Below, piece by piece: positions 1 through 8,623 of a stretch of DNA of 64,000 bases. Origin of the DNA: Bacteriovoracaceae bacterium. GTDB taxonomy: Bacteria; Bdellovibrionota; Bacteriovoracia; Bacteriovoracales; Bacteriovoracaceae. The DNA lies in NCBI GenBank assembly GCA_947450475.1, contig CANFVK010000001.1, forward strand, positions 124,001 to 188,000. Reading direction: 5' to 3'. The notes below the pieces were generated by a model. It did no database searches. It was not told the origin of the DNA and saw only the letters and a list, made by a program, of their open reading frames with translations. Position 1 is the first letter of the stretch. Each line of letters begins with the position of its first letter. Position numbers and translations under genes: made by a program.

Positions 1-346
1 GAGAGTGATTGATTTGAGGTGCCATTGAACTATTTTGTTGGTAAATATTTTCTCGAGCAGGGGCAACTCTATCTGAAAGTGTATTGTAGGTAAGAGTATT
101 GAACTCTCTGTTTATTCCTCTCGCTTCATCGTATCGTTTTCTTTTCATTGGATCGGAAAGTATAGAGTAAGCCTCTTCAACCATTTCCAGAATATTTCGG
201 CATTCTTCTGGACTCATTAGCGAATAAAGGGCCAAAGAATCAGACGAATAGGCAGACTTAGCCCTTTGATAGCTATGATAAATTTCTTCAGAACGAGCAG
301 TTGAAGGAATTTCTAAAACTTCATAATAATTTTTTATTTCATTCAT
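1..346 (-). CDS. J-domain-like protein, 3' end cut by window edge
   Basis: Reading the minus strand from an ATG at 346 gives an open frame of about 115 residues that runs off the left edge. The N-terminus (NYYEVLEIPSTA, then an AYSILSDPMKRKRYDEARG-type end) has the helix I and helix IV signatures of a DnaJ J-domain, but the HPD tripeptide between helices II and III is absent; that region reads KSAYSSDSLA. Proteins with this HPD-less head are known to me from delta-type proteobacteria, where a helix-turn-helix domain often follows; that part is not visible here. The gene lies 17 bases downstream of the MinD-like ATPase on the same strand, so the two are probably one operon. It is unlikely to stimulate DnaK without HPD and may be an adaptor or DNA-binding protein (inference). 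Confidence 0.7.
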   Translation of the reverse strand, partial: MNEIKNYYEVLEIPSTARSEEIYHSYQRAKSAYSSDSLALYSLMSPEECRNILEMVEEAYSILSDPMKRKRYDEARGINREFNTLTYNTLSDRVAPARENIYQQNSSMAPQINHS

Positions 347-363
347 AAATTATGATTTTCTCT

Positions 364-1320
364 CTAATTAATATTAAGCAGTCTATGAATTATGCGGTCA
401 AAATTATTTACAAGTGTAGAATTAGGAAATTCCATGAGTAGTGGCTTTCTTTTCTTCACACTTTGCCAAACGGTGGCATCGTAATCAAGATAGCCAACGT
501 AATCTAGATTGATTCCAAAATATTTTTTACTTATTAATTTCATTGAAAAGCCGATGTCAATATCAGCTTGAGTTCTCACCTGGTTGATAATCAAGCGAGG
601 ATTTAGTTTGTTAATTTCTGAACGAAGTTTCTGACCTACCACTGGATTAATTTCAATGACTCTATTGATGAGATCGGCAGGTGTTGAGTTTTGAGAAATT
701 TTAGCATTCATCGCTTGATCAATAAGTGGACCAATTTCAAGTAGCTCCTCCGCTAGTTTTAATTTGCGGTGATAAACTGATTTAATAAATCGATAAGAGT
801 TTTCAATTGAAGTAGGCTCTGGAAGAGTCGTAATAATTCCTTGATCGGCAGAAATAAAAAAGTCTATGGTGTTAAAAGTGGTTCCCGCACCAAGATCTAA
901 AAGTACGTAATCAACATTTAGTTCACCAAGTTGATTGAGTAGTTTTGCTTTATGCATTTGTTTTAGATTAGCTATGCCTAAATCATCTTGAGCACCACTA
1001 ATAATAAAAAGATTATTAATGGCAGTTGGAGTGAGAAGTTCATTTAAACTTCGCACTTTTTTTGAAAGATAATCAGAGAGAGTTTTCTCTGGTATAGGAA
1101 CACCCAGACAGGTGTGCAGATTCGCCCCGCCGAGATCGAGGTCTATCGCGGCAACTTTGTGGCCCATAAGTGCAAGGCAGATAGCGAGATTGGCAGTGAC
1201 AAGGCTTTTGCCAACGCCGCCTTTACCGCCGCCGATGGCCCAAATTTTTTGTTGCCCCTGTGGACCTAGGTGCGTTTGAAAATCATTACTTAGGCTAGAG
1301 TGTTCATTCATTATTGACAC
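364..1320 (-). CDS. MinD/ParA-family P-loop ATPase
   Basis: A 318-residue MinD/FlhG/ParA-type ATPase. The deviant Walker A motif GGKGGVGKS sits near residues 31-39, the Walker A' region IDLDLGGANLHTCLG near 60-74, and a Walker B-like LLDLGAGT near 140. These ATPases dimerise on ATP at membranes or nucleoids and position cellular structures. The C-terminal amphipathic helix typical of MinD is not obvious. The first codon is GTG at 1320, supported by AAGGA about ten bases upstream; an in-frame ATG at 1311 is the alternative. It precedes the J-like gene on the same strand. No MinC, MinE, flagellar or ParB partner is in view, so the cargo is unknown. It is not the chromosomal ParA as far as context shows. 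Confidence 0.85.
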   Translation of the reverse strand: MSIMNEHSSLSNDFQTHLGPQGQQKIWAIGGGKGGVGKSLVTANLAICLALMGHKVAAIDLDLGGANLHTCLGVPIPEKTLSDYLSKKVRSLNELLTPTAINNLFIISGAQDDLGIANLKQMHKAKLLNQLGELNVDYVLLDLGAGTTFNTIDFFISADQGIITTLPEPTSIENSYRFIKSVYHRKLKLAEELLEIGPLIDQAMNAKISQNSTPADLINRVIEINPVVGQKLRSEINKLNPRLIINQVRTQADIDIGFSMKLISKKYFGINLDYVGYLDYDATVWQSVKKRKPLLMEFPNSTLVNNFDRIIHRLLNIN

Positions 1321-1564
1321 AACAATTTATCCTTTTGAGCTTTTTGTCATTTTACAATTTGAGAAGTTGTTTTAATTATTATAGGAAGAAAAACTAGAGA
1401 ATGTAAGGAAAAAAATAGCAAAGTAGTTGGAAGGACTACAATTGTAATTAATGCATAGAGATTTACACAGATAGGCCTTAAAGGTAAGCTATTGCCTAAA
1501 TTAGCTACTTGATAAGTATATGTGACCAGCAAGCTTGGTTATTAAAATCTTAAGGAGCCTTTTT

Positions 1565-2230
1565 ATGGGACAAGCGTACCTAGCGCAAGTGAGAGTAAGC
1601 TCTCCATTTCGGTTAAGATCTGATCTGCACGTCGCCCGCAAGCTTTGGCATATCGCCACAGGTTTGATCGGAATGTTAGTCTACCAAAAAGCTAAAGTAA
1701 GTATTGAATTCATGGCCATTTCCTTGTTGGTCATTTCAGCCTGCTCTTTTCTTATTGAATTTTTGAGATTTAGAAATGAAAAACTCAATGCTATTTTAAT
1801 GAAAATAATGAAACCTGTAATGAGAGAGTCTGAGAAAAATTCAGTTTCCGGATTACCTTTTTATGCACTTGGTGTATCGCTTTCGCTTTTCTTTTTTCCC
1901 GAAAGAATAGCTATTCTTTCAGTGCTATTTCTTGTTTTTGCAGACCCGATTGCCTCTTTTTGCGGCATTCTTTATGGCCGTGATAAAATACTTCCTAATA
2001 AATCGCTTCAGGGTACTATTGCAGCTTTTACAGTGTGTTACATTGTAACCTTAGTTTATGGCTTAATTTACACAACTCCGAGTATGAATCTTTTGATTTT
2101 TTCGATTGTCGGTGGAGTCATAGGAGCATTGTCAGAGCTATGTTCACAGTTTATTGATGATAATCTATGTATCCCAGTTATCTCAGGTTTGGGTCTATTT
2201 TTATTAAATATGTTGGTAAATGTTTTTTAA
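1565..2230 (+). CDS. CTP-dependent polyprenol/diacylglycerol kinase-like membrane protein
   Basis: A 221-residue integral membrane protein with about six hydrophobic segments. It carries the motifs of the SEC59/DGK1/VTE family of CTP-dependent lipid-alcohol kinases: RKLWHIATG near the N-terminus, FADPIASFCGILYGR in the middle, KSLQGTIAAF, then GALSELCS with DDNLCIPVISGLG at the end. The family transfers phosphate from CTP to dolichol, diacylglycerol or phytol; the bacterial substrate here is unknown. The frame is open from 1535, but AAGGAG at 1551-1556 lies ideally before the ATG at 1565, so I use that start. The mannose-6-phosphate isomerase gene follows 36 bases downstream and may be cotranscribed. 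Annotation pipelines sometimes call this family phosphatidate cytidylyltransferase. Confidence 0.75.
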   Translation: MGQAYLAQVRVSSPFRLRSDLHVARKLWHIATGLIGMLVYQKAKVSIEFMAISLLVISACSFLIEFLRFRNEKLNAILMKIMKPVMRESEKNSVSGLPFYALGVSLSLFFFPERIAILSVLFLVFADPIASFCGILYGRDKILPNKSLQGTIAAFTVCYIVTLVYGLIYTTPSMNLLIFSIVGGVIGALSELCSQFIDDNLCIPVISGLGLFLLNMLVNVF

Positions 2231-2266
2231 TGAGAACAACCTTCTGGGTAATGGAATTATTTTAAA

Positions 2267-3136
2267 GTGATTTTAAATTTATCTCCCACCATCATACGTA
2301 AAATTTGGGGAGGAAATCGATTAGAAGTTCTAAAGCAGCTTCCTTCCGATTTTTCTGCCAACGCGATTAAAGTAGCGCCCATCGGTGAAACCTGGGAAGT
2401 CTACTTGGAGCGTTTACCTTTCCTGGCAAAGTTTATAGACACCTCACAAGAGCTTTCCATTCAAGTCCATCCAGGCGACGAATATGCAAGAATGTATGAA
2501 GCTGCTCTAGGTAAAACTGAGTGTTGGGTAATTCTTGAAGCAGCAGTTGGAGAAGGGATTTATCTTGGACTTAAGCCTGGAGTGACAAAGCCTAAATTGA
2601 TAGAGGCAATTGAGCAAAAACAATCAATAGAGCAGCTTTTAAATTTTCATCCTGTTAAAAGCGGAGATTTCTTTTTTGTACCAGCAGGAAGCATTCACGC
2701 TATTGGTAAAAATATTACTCTAGCGGAAGTTCAGCAAAATTCAGGAATCACTTATCGGGTTTGGGACTGGAATCGGGTTGATGAGGCGGGGGTGGGCCGA
2801 GAGCTACATGTCGATAAATCACTTGAAGTTATTTCATTTGATCCAGCCAAAAATGAATTAAATTTTTTTCAGAAAAAAGAAGACTTGTTTGAAATCCATG
2901 GTCTCAAAGAGCTTTGCTCTCACTCACATTTTCATTTATTTATGCTCAATCTAGACAAAGATGAGAAGTATAATCAAAAAATCAAATTATATCGACCTTG
3001 TGCCATTTTAAATTTAAGTGGTAGTAAGAAAATTAACAACGTTTCTTTAGCTGCTTATTCTGCAGTTTTAGTTGAAGATGAAGTCGACTTAACGATTGAA
3101 TCTTTAGAATCTGGTTCTTTACTTCTAATCTTTTAA
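2267..3136 (+). CDS. manA: Mannose-6-phosphate isomerase, class I (zinc cupin)
   Basis: A 289-residue phosphomannose isomerase that interconverts fructose-6-phosphate and mannose-6-phosphate, feeding GDP-mannose and polysaccharide synthesis. The N-terminal IIRKIWGG, the metal-binding QVHPGDEYA, the Glu in ALGKTECW, and VPAGSIHAIGKNITLAEVQQ with its zinc-ligand His are all present, as is the substrate-site TYRVWDWNR. The length fits the short bacterial and Bacillus-type enzymes rather than the 390-residue E. coli one. The start is a GTG at 2267 with only a weak binding site. It ends just before a hairpin that serves the convergent gene. Confidence 0.88.
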   Translation: MILNLSPTIIRKIWGGNRLEVLKQLPSDFSANAIKVAPIGETWEVYLERLPFLAKFIDTSQELSIQVHPGDEYARMYEAALGKTECWVILEAAVGEGIYLGLKPGVTKPKLIEAIEQKQSIEQLLNFHPVKSGDFFFVPAGSIHAIGKNITLAEVQQNSGITYRVWDWNRVDEAGVGRELHVDKSLEVISFDPAKNELNFFQKKEDLFEIHGLKELCSHSHFHLFMLNLDKDEKYNQKIKLYRPCAILNLSGSKKINNVSLAAYSAVLVEDEVDLTIESLESGSLLLIF

Positions 3137-3175
3137 AAAAGGCCCTGTCTTTTAAAGCGAGGAAAAGTCAGGGCC
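3135..3175 (-). terminator. Intrinsic terminator for the small secreted-protein gene
   Basis: A 13-base-pair stem with one mismatch (3141-3153 against 3163-3175, GC-rich foot GGCCCTG/CAGGGCC). On the minus strand it is followed by a run of six T at 3140-3135. The orientation of the T-run assigns it to the minus-strand gene that ends at 3216. The plus strand has no T-run after the stem, so it would stop manA transcription only weakly. Confidence 0.8.
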
Positions 3176-3215
3176 CTTGCGCCTATTGCTTGGGGGGACA
3201 AGCAAATTGAATTAA

Positions 3216-3557
3216 TTATTTATTTTCGCAGCTCAGAGGATAAGTAACTTCGTGACCAGATTTTGCTTTAATCACTATGTAATCATCGACATCTGAAAAT
3301 TGAGATGCATTAGCTATATGGATAATATGCTTTTGATTTTCAAAATCTACTACTTTGTTAAGACCTGCCTGATTTGATCGCGATCGCGAAAGGACCGAAG
3401 CTAATTCTCTTTTGGCAGTAGAATCGAATTCATTAAAAAATGTTACTCGATTGTCTTTTATCTCAAAGACTTTATTGAGCCTTGGAGTGTGACAAAGAAT
3501 ACTTGCTTCAGAAGCAAGACTTGATAAGGCAAAAATGGCAATAAATAATGCTTTCAT
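3216..3557 (-). CDS. Small secreted protein of unknown family
   Basis: 113 residues. An N-terminal signal peptide (MKALFIAIFALSSLASEA, probable cleavage near residue 18) precedes a mature part of about 95 residues with two cysteines, one near the start (ILCHTP) and one near the end (PLSCENK). These could form a disulfide in the periplasm. Predicted content is mainly beta with basic patches. I do not recognise the family. It stands alone between manA and the esterase-like gene and has its own strong terminator, which implies a separate monocistronic transcript. Confidence 0.65.
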   Translation of the reverse strand: MKALFIAIFALSSLASEASILCHTPRLNKVFEIKDNRVTFFNEFDSTAKRELASVLSRSRSNQAGLNKVVDFENQKHIIHIANASQFSDVDDYIVIKAKSGHEVTYPLSCENK

Positions 3558-3724
3558 AATTTTCTCTCTTTTTTAAGCGACTCAACGCTTATTAAAGCAA
3601 GGGGAGTGCCAACTTCACGCCACAAAAATTGAGGATTTAGCATAGTAAAAGATGAGATTTGCGAACAAAATTTAGCTGGCCGTATAACCTTTAGACAATC
3701 ATCAATGAAATATTTTCGTGATTC

Positions 3725-4840
3725 CTAGGGGATAATTTCAAAAGCTAAGATTTGGGTTCGTTGCTTTTTATTGAAATTATTATCACTTATAAGGATAAGA
3801 GTTTCATGTCCATTGCCGAGCTTTGGCCCATAGGTTATCCCTTCAATATTATCTAGATGTTGAAAGTCTTTGGTCATGAGCGAAGTGAAATCATCGAGAT
3901 TTGCCAATAGCTCTTTATCCACCGTTTTAAAACTTGCACCCTTTAGAGCTGGAATGCCTGAGATGTCAGTGGTTTTTTCATTAATAGTGTTTTTAAAAAG
4001 CCTTATGATTGTTCTTTTGGCCAAAGGTAAGTAGCTTCGTTCTATGCTGTAAAACGTCGTATCATTTATTGCCAGGAGGTCAGAGAGGCCAGTCTCGCCA
4101 ACGGTTAAGCCGGCAACGCTGATACTTGGAATTTTTTCTAATGTGTAAGCAAATTCTTTGTAAGGCTTTAAGTTTTTATATTGAATAATGCGAATAGTAC
4201 TAGCATGAGTAGGGGTAGAAGTTCGATCATCTTGAAAGAGTGCTTCTTCAGTTCCCACAAAAAGGCTAGCATTATCAGGTGTTGATGAAAGTCCCTCAAA
4301 TACCAAGTTGTCTCTCGCGCCAATTTTAGCCTCTTGGTTTTTTTGAGGAAGAAATTTTTCTGGAATTTCAATGTTTGATTTCCATTTGCCATCTCGACTA
4401 AAAATAAGTAATTCAGGATTAATAATCGGGTTGTGGCCGATATTGCCCTCAGAAGATATAACCACATCACCATTAGCTAGCAGGCTAATACCTTCACAGT
4501 CAAGATCATCTTTTTTAAAGGATTTTCCGTCCTTATTTTTTAAGATGACAACTTCTTTGGGAGTTATTGAAAAAGCTTTTTCATCTATCTTAAAATCAAA
4601 TTCATAAAAGCGAGCATCATTAACCATGCTGCGGTCATCACTTATGGCAAGTAATTTATTATTTTGACGATCAAGAACAATACCTGAAAGACCACCTATT
4701 TCAGTTTCTTTAAATTTTTCACCTGTTACAATATTTTGATCAGCAATAAGCCGCAATTTTTCAATAGCAAAAACGGAACTGCATGATAAACCAATAGCAC
4801 AGAGAGTAATAAAAGCTAAAGATTTAAAACAAATTTTCAC
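3725..4840 (-). CDS. Secreted esterase-like/phytase-like beta-propeller protein
   Basis: 371 residues, exported. The N-terminus has a hydrophobic stretch ending LCAIGLSCSSVFA, compatible with signal peptidase I cleavage after VFA or, less likely, a lipobox at the Cys. The mature protein matches the 'esterase-like activity of phytase' family: an EIGGLSGIVLDRQNNKLLA opening with an AISDDRS acidic motif, DLDCEGISLLANGDVVISSEG in the middle, and a closing NIEGITYGPKLGNGHETLI with LISDNNF. These acidic loops bind calcium in related propellers. The substrate (phosphate ester or other) is unknown. It is monocistronic, and divergent from dacB with 76 bases between. Confidence 0.8.
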   Translation of the reverse strand: MKICFKSLAFITLCAIGLSCSSVFAIEKLRLIADQNIVTGEKFKETEIGGLSGIVLDRQNNKLLAISDDRSMVNDARFYEFDFKIDEKAFSITPKEVVILKNKDGKSFKKDDLDCEGISLLANGDVVISSEGNIGHNPIINPELLIFSRDGKWKSNIEIPEKFLPQKNQEAKIGARDNLVFEGLSSTPDNASLFVGTEEALFQDDRTSTPTHASTIRIIQYKNLKPYKEFAYTLEKIPSISVAGLTVGETGLSDLLAINDTTFYSIERSYLPLAKRTIIRLFKNTINEKTTDISGIPALKGASFKTVDKELLANLDDFTSLMTKDFQHLDNIEGITYGPKLGNGHETLILISDNNFNKKQRTQILAFEIIP

Positions 4841-4916
4841 ACAATCTCCTTGTGGTAATTCAAAAATAAACGATAAAATATTAAACTAAATTCAATTCAA
4901 CAAACCAAGATATTTT

Positions 4917-6314
4917 ATGAAATTTATTACATTAATCACAATATTTTTGAACTTTCAGATCTCTTTTGCTGAAGGTCTAAACAATAAATTAAAAGCCATT
5001 ATTAAAAAGCATCATTTTAACGAACGAACCTTAGGTCTTTACGTAGAAGATGAAGGGCGTGAAGTCTTTTCAATAAATCCCAACAGGCTCATGATTCCTG
5101 CTTCGTTGACCAAAATAATTACAGGCGCTGCTGTTTTAAATCAATTTCCAATGAATAAAAAATTTGAAACAACTCTCTGGGCAAAGGCGGGGAACGATCT
5201 TGAAAGACTTGAAGGTGATTTGTGTTTAAAAGGTGGGGGGGATCCATCTTTTGTCTCAGAGAGATTGTGGTTTTTAGTTAACGAATTTAAAAGAACTAAA
5301 ATAGTTTCGATTCAAGGAGATCTCGTGGTGGACGCCACTCGTTTTGACGAAGAACTTTTTGATTCTGGAAGGGAATCAGTTCGAGTAGATAGAGCTTTTG
5401 ATGCTCCTGTTTCAGCTGCATCTTTTAATTGGAATTCAGTCAATATTTTTGTTCGTCCCGGAAACAAGTCTGGAGTTGCGGCTACGGTATTTCTGGATCC
5501 TGAAAATGAGTATCTTGAATTGGAGAATAAAACTCAAACCGTTGCTAAATCTGGCGTTAAATCGATTGAGGCTTCGAGGGTGAGAGTGGGGGACCACGAT
5601 AAAATAATAGTCAAAGGCAGCATGTCTCTGGACGCTAAAGAAGCAGTTATTTATAAAAGTATTTCAAATCCCAACTTATGGATGGGAATGCACTTAAAAG
5701 AATTTTTAAAACAAAGAGGTATTGCCGTCAAAGGCAAGGTAAAGATTGGAACTTGTCCTAGCGATGCAGTCTTAATGGCAACTTCTCCCTCAAAGAACTT
5801 AAATGAAATTGCCTCTGACATGCTTAAGTTTTCAAATAATTTTGTGGCAGAGATGCTCGCCAAAAATCTGGCGGCCGAAAATTCGCTAGCGCCTGCTAAA
5901 ATGAAAGATGGCATTGAGGAAATTAAAAAATACCTCGATGGAGTTGGATTTAAACGAAAAGATTACGTTCTCGAAAACGTTTCTGGGCTTACGCGAGAAA
6001 ACCAATTTACCCCGGTACAACTGGCGACAGTTCTTAATTCCATAAAAAATGAATTTTTAATTTTTCCAGAATTTGCTTCAGGCCTTCCTATTGCCGGAGT
6101 CGATGGTACATTAAAAAATCGCTTTAAAAAAGATGAGCAAAGGCAATGGGTTCGGGCCAAAACTGGATATCTCGACGGTGTCGTTGGTTTAGCTGGTTAC
6201 ATTGGCAGAAAAAATAATTCACCACTCGTTTTTGTTTTTATGTTTAATGGAGATTATCAACAAGGCATGGCAGCTAGACCATTGTTTGATGAATTAATTG
6301 ACCAAATAAAGTAA
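4917..6314 (+). CDS. dacB: D-alanyl-D-alanine carboxypeptidase/endopeptidase, PBP4 type
   Basis: 465 residues with a signal peptide (cleavage near FAEG, residue 18). All three penicillin-binding motifs are visible: SLTK with Ser63 and Lys66, SNN at about 306-308, and KTG at about 415-417. The KGGGDPSF segment is the usual PBP4 signature preceding the inserted domains. The enzyme trims or cleaves D-Ala-D-Ala cross-links of peptidoglycan in the periplasm. In predatory bacteria, DacB-type enzymes also round the prey cell wall; whether this copy does so cannot be told from sequence. The adenine deaminase gene follows after 15 bases, so the pair may be cotranscribed. Confidence 0.9.
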   Translation: MKFITLITIFLNFQISFAEGLNNKLKAIIKKHHFNERTLGLYVEDEGREVFSINPNRLMIPASLTKIITGAAVLNQFPMNKKFETTLWAKAGNDLERLEGDLCLKGGGDPSFVSERLWFLVNEFKRTKIVSIQGDLVVDATRFDEELFDSGRESVRVDRAFDAPVSAASFNWNSVNIFVRPGNKSGVAATVFLDPENEYLELENKTQTVAKSGVKSIEASRVRVGDHDKIIVKGSMSLDAKEAVIYKSISNPNLWMGMHLKEFLKQRGIAVKGKVKIGTCPSDAVLMATSPSKNLNEIASDMLKFSNNFVAEMLAKNLAAENSLAPAKMKDGIEEIKKYLDGVGFKRKDYVLENVSGLTRENQFTPVQLATVLNSIKNEFLIFPEFASGLPIAGVDGTLKNRFKKDEQRQWVRAKTGYLDGVVGLAGYIGRKNNSPLVFVFMFNGDYQQGMAARPLFDELIDQIK

Positions 6315-6329
6315 ACCACAGGATGACCC

Positions 6330-8084
6330 ATGACTATCGCTCAGAAAAGAACTCAAAGTGTTTCGCGATCTGAATTGAAATCGATATTAGCAGTAGCTCG
6401 AGGAGACGCTCCCGCTGACTGCCTGATAAAAAATATAAAAATTCTTGATTTAGTAAATGGCGAGATCATGGATTCGGCCATTGTAATTTCTGGAAAAATC
6501 ATTGCAGGAATTGGAGTAGAGTACAACGACACCAAGGCGCAACTAGTGATTGATGGTAATGGTTTAATCGCAGTGCCTGGTTTTATAGATGGGCATTTAC
6601 ATATTGAATCTTCGATGATGAATCCTTTTGAATTTGAAAAAATGACTCTACCTTTGGGAACGACTACTGCAATTTGCGATCCCCACGAGATAACGAATGT
6701 GATGGGTGATAAAGGCTACTCTTGGTTTTTGCGTTGTTCAGAATTGATGCACCAAAATTTATTTGTTCAAACATCTTCGTGTGTACCGGCTCTTCCTGGT
6801 TTTGAAAGTAATGGAGGAGAATTTAAGTTATCCGAAATGAAAAAATACAAGTCACATCCCAATGTTTTGGGACTGGCCGAAATGATGAATTTTCCCGGAG
6901 TCATCAACGGAGATGATAGTGTTCTTGATAAAATTGAAGAGTTTTCAGATATGAATCTTGATGGTCATTGTCCCTTGTTGCGTGGGAAAGCCCTTAATGC
7001 TTATATTGCAGCTGGAATTCAAAATTGCCACGAGACTGTGACTAAAGACGAGGGCAAAGAAAAATTACAAAAGGGAATGGCGTTGATTATTCGCGAAGGG
7101 TCTGTGGCTAAAAATTTAAAAACGCTAGCGCCACTAGTAACTGAATTTAACTCACCCCAATGCTTTTTATGTACTGATGATCGAAATCCTTACGAGATTT
7201 TGCAGGAAGGACATATCAACTACATGATAAAAAAAATGATTCATGATTTTAAAATGCCGGTTCACTTAGCCTACCGACTTTCATCTTTTTCCGCTGCTCG
7301 ACATTTTGGATTGAAGCGATTGGGCCTTATTGCTCCAGGTAAGCAAGCCGATATTGTTTTGTTAAAAAATCTAGAGAATGTTGAAATTGAAGAAGTTATA
7401 ATCGCAGGCAAAAAAGTCAGTGAGCTAAATTTAAAACAATCTCTTGCTTCAAATTTAGAGAGCACTCAGCCCCCATTGGAAAATACCATTAGGAGAAATC
7501 ATCTTCTGCCGCAAGACCTCGACTACCATTTACGGCCAGGAAAATACAATGTCATCGAAATCGTAAAGGATGAAATCATTACCAATCATCTGGTTGCTCA
7601 ATATGATGGAAATAGTTTTGATCAGGAAGATATTCTTTTTATGTGCAATATTGAACGCTACGGAAATCAATTGAATCCAGCATTAGGATTAGTAAAAGGC
7701 TTGGGACTTCAAAAAGGAGCAATTGCCTCAAGCGTGGCCCATGATTCTCATAATCTTATGATTATCGGAAAAAATGTTGGCGATATGGTTATTGCCGCGA
7801 ATGCCTTAATTAAAGCTGGTGGAGGACTTTGTGTGGTTGAAGATTCTAAAGTTACTGCTATCTTAGAATTGCCAATGGCCGGTCTGTTAAGTCTCAAAAG
7901 CGGAGAAGCAATTTTTGATGAAATCAAAAAGTTAAAAGTAGCATATAAAAAATTAGGAATTATTTTAAATGAGCCCTTTATTCAAATGGCGTTTCTTGCT
8001 TTGCCGGTAATTCCTAAAATCAAATTGACCGATCGTGGCCTATTTGACGTGAGTACTTTTTCTTATATTAGTTTAGAAGCATAG
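6330..8084 (+). CDS. ade: Adenine deaminase
   Basis: 584 residues, the usual length for the amidohydrolase-type adenine deaminase that converts adenine to hypoxanthine in purine salvage. The metal-binding GFIDGHLHIESS opening, DPHEITNVMG, LDGHCPLLRGKALNAY, the CHETVTKDEG Glu/His region, CTDDRNP, and the terminal domain with SSVAHDSHNLMIIG are all in order. Start ATG at 6330 preceded by a CAGGATGACC stretch. It follows dacB by 15 bases and is followed after 7 bases by the GIY-YIG gene, so the three may share a transcript. Scavenging of purines would suit a predator (inference). Confidence 0.93.
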   Translation: MTIAQKRTQSVSRSELKSILAVARGDAPADCLIKNIKILDLVNGEIMDSAIVISGKIIAGIGVEYNDTKAQLVIDGNGLIAVPGFIDGHLHIESSMMNPFEFEKMTLPLGTTTAICDPHEITNVMGDKGYSWFLRCSELMHQNLFVQTSSCVPALPGFESNGGEFKLSEMKKYKSHPNVLGLAEMMNFPGVINGDDSVLDKIEEFSDMNLDGHCPLLRGKALNAYIAAGIQNCHETVTKDEGKEKLQKGMALIIREGSVAKNLKTLAPLVTEFNSPQCFLCTDDRNPYEILQEGHINYMIKKMIHDFKMPVHLAYRLSSFSAARHFGLKRLGLIAPGKQADIVLLKNLENVEIEEVIIAGKKVSELNLKQSLASNLESTQPPLENTIRRNHLLPQDLDYHLRPGKYNVIEIVKDEIITNHLVAQYDGNSFDQEDILFMCNIERYGNQLNPALGLVKGLGLQKGAIASSVAHDSHNLMIIGKNVGDMVIAANALIKAGGGLCVVEDSKVTAILELPMAGLLSLKSGEAIFDEIKKLKVAYKKLGIILNEPFIQMAFLALPVIPKIKLTDRGLFDVSTFSYISLEA

Positions 8085-8091
8085 TTTTGCC

Positions 8092-8364
8092 ATGAAAGAG
8101 TGGTTTGTTTATATAATTATGACTGCCAAAAAGCGCCTTTACACCGGTATCACGACTGATGTAGAGAGACGATTCAAAGAGCACTCAGGGAAACTTCCCC
8201 GAGGAGCAAAATTTTTTCGTAGTGACCGACCCAAAAAAATTGTCTATCTTGAAAAATGTAGGGATCGAAGTGAAGCTAGTGTAAAGGAAGCAGCAATAAA
8301 AAAATTATCTCGAATTCAAAAAGAGAAATTTATCAAATCATCTACTCATCTTCTTCAAGATTAA
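8092..8364 (+). CDS. GIY-YIG domain protein, UPF0213/YhbQ type
   Basis: 90 residues forming a single GIY-YIG nuclease-fold domain: FVYIIMTAKKRLYTGITTDVERR gives the two halves of the motif (VYI and YTG) plus the catalytic-type Arg, followed by the EHSGKLPRGAKFFR segment and a Glu in the EAAIKKLS helix. YhbQ-like proteins are small structure-selective nucleases or of unknown role. It lies 7 bases after ade on the same strand, and its last 23 bases overlap the convergent DUF5522 gene. Confidence 0.85.
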   Translation: MKEWFVYIIMTAKKRLYTGITTDVERRFKEHSGKLPRGAKFFRSDRPKKIVYLEKCRDRSEASVKEAAIKKLSRIQKEKFIKSSTHLLQD

Positions 8365-8560
8365 TTTCATCATCACCCCAAGCATCATGAAATTCAGCAG
8401 GGATGCTGGGATCGACTTTATTTTTATAATCATATGGGCAATGTCGGCAGCCGCTCTGGCAACAAAAACCACGTTTTAAATGGTATTTTTCAGTGAAGAC
8501 CAAATTGCCTTCACTATTAATGTAAAAATCTTCATTTTCAGTGTATTGATTATTACTCAT
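8342..8560 (-). CDS. DUF5522-type cysteine-rich small protein
   Basis: 72 residues with the compact signature YHLKRGFCCQSGCRHCPYD, a CC-x3-C-x2-C cluster that could bind zinc or an iron-sulphur centre; this is the core of the DUF5522 family. The tail is strongly acidic (DDEINLEEDE). No biochemical function is known to me. It overlaps the end of the GIY-YIG gene tail to tail and lies downstream of the RRM-protein gene, separated from it by a strong terminator, so it probably has its own promoter in the 8561-8573 region or depends on readthrough. Confidence 0.75.
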   Translation of the reverse strand: MSNNQYTENEDFYINSEGNLVFTEKYHLKRGFCCQSGCRHCPYDYKNKVDPSIPAEFHDAWGDDEINLEEDE

Positions 8561-8572
8561 AGAACCTTAAAT

Positions 8573-8598
8573 AAAAACGGCTCCCGAAGGAGCCGTTT
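8573..8598 (-). terminator. UUCG-capped intrinsic terminator of the RRM-protein gene
   Basis: A perfect 10-base-pair stem (8575-8584 with 8589-8598). On the minus strand the RNA loop is C(UUCG)G, the extra-stable tetraloop, and the stem's T-rich foot continues into TTTTT. It lies 26 bases past the stop of the RRM gene. Confidence 0.88.
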
Positions 8599-8623
8599 CT
8601 TATATGTTCAGTAAAGCTTAAGA

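Noticed and set aside
1347-1532. Minus-strand open frame in the intergenic region before the CTP-type kinase gene
   Set aside because: Highly hydrophobic chance translation with no ribosome site; the region more likely holds promoters.
5235-5241. Seven-G run inside dacB as a phase-variable tract
   Set aside because: It encodes the conserved KGGGDP motif of PBP4 proteins, so its composition is explained by protein constraint.
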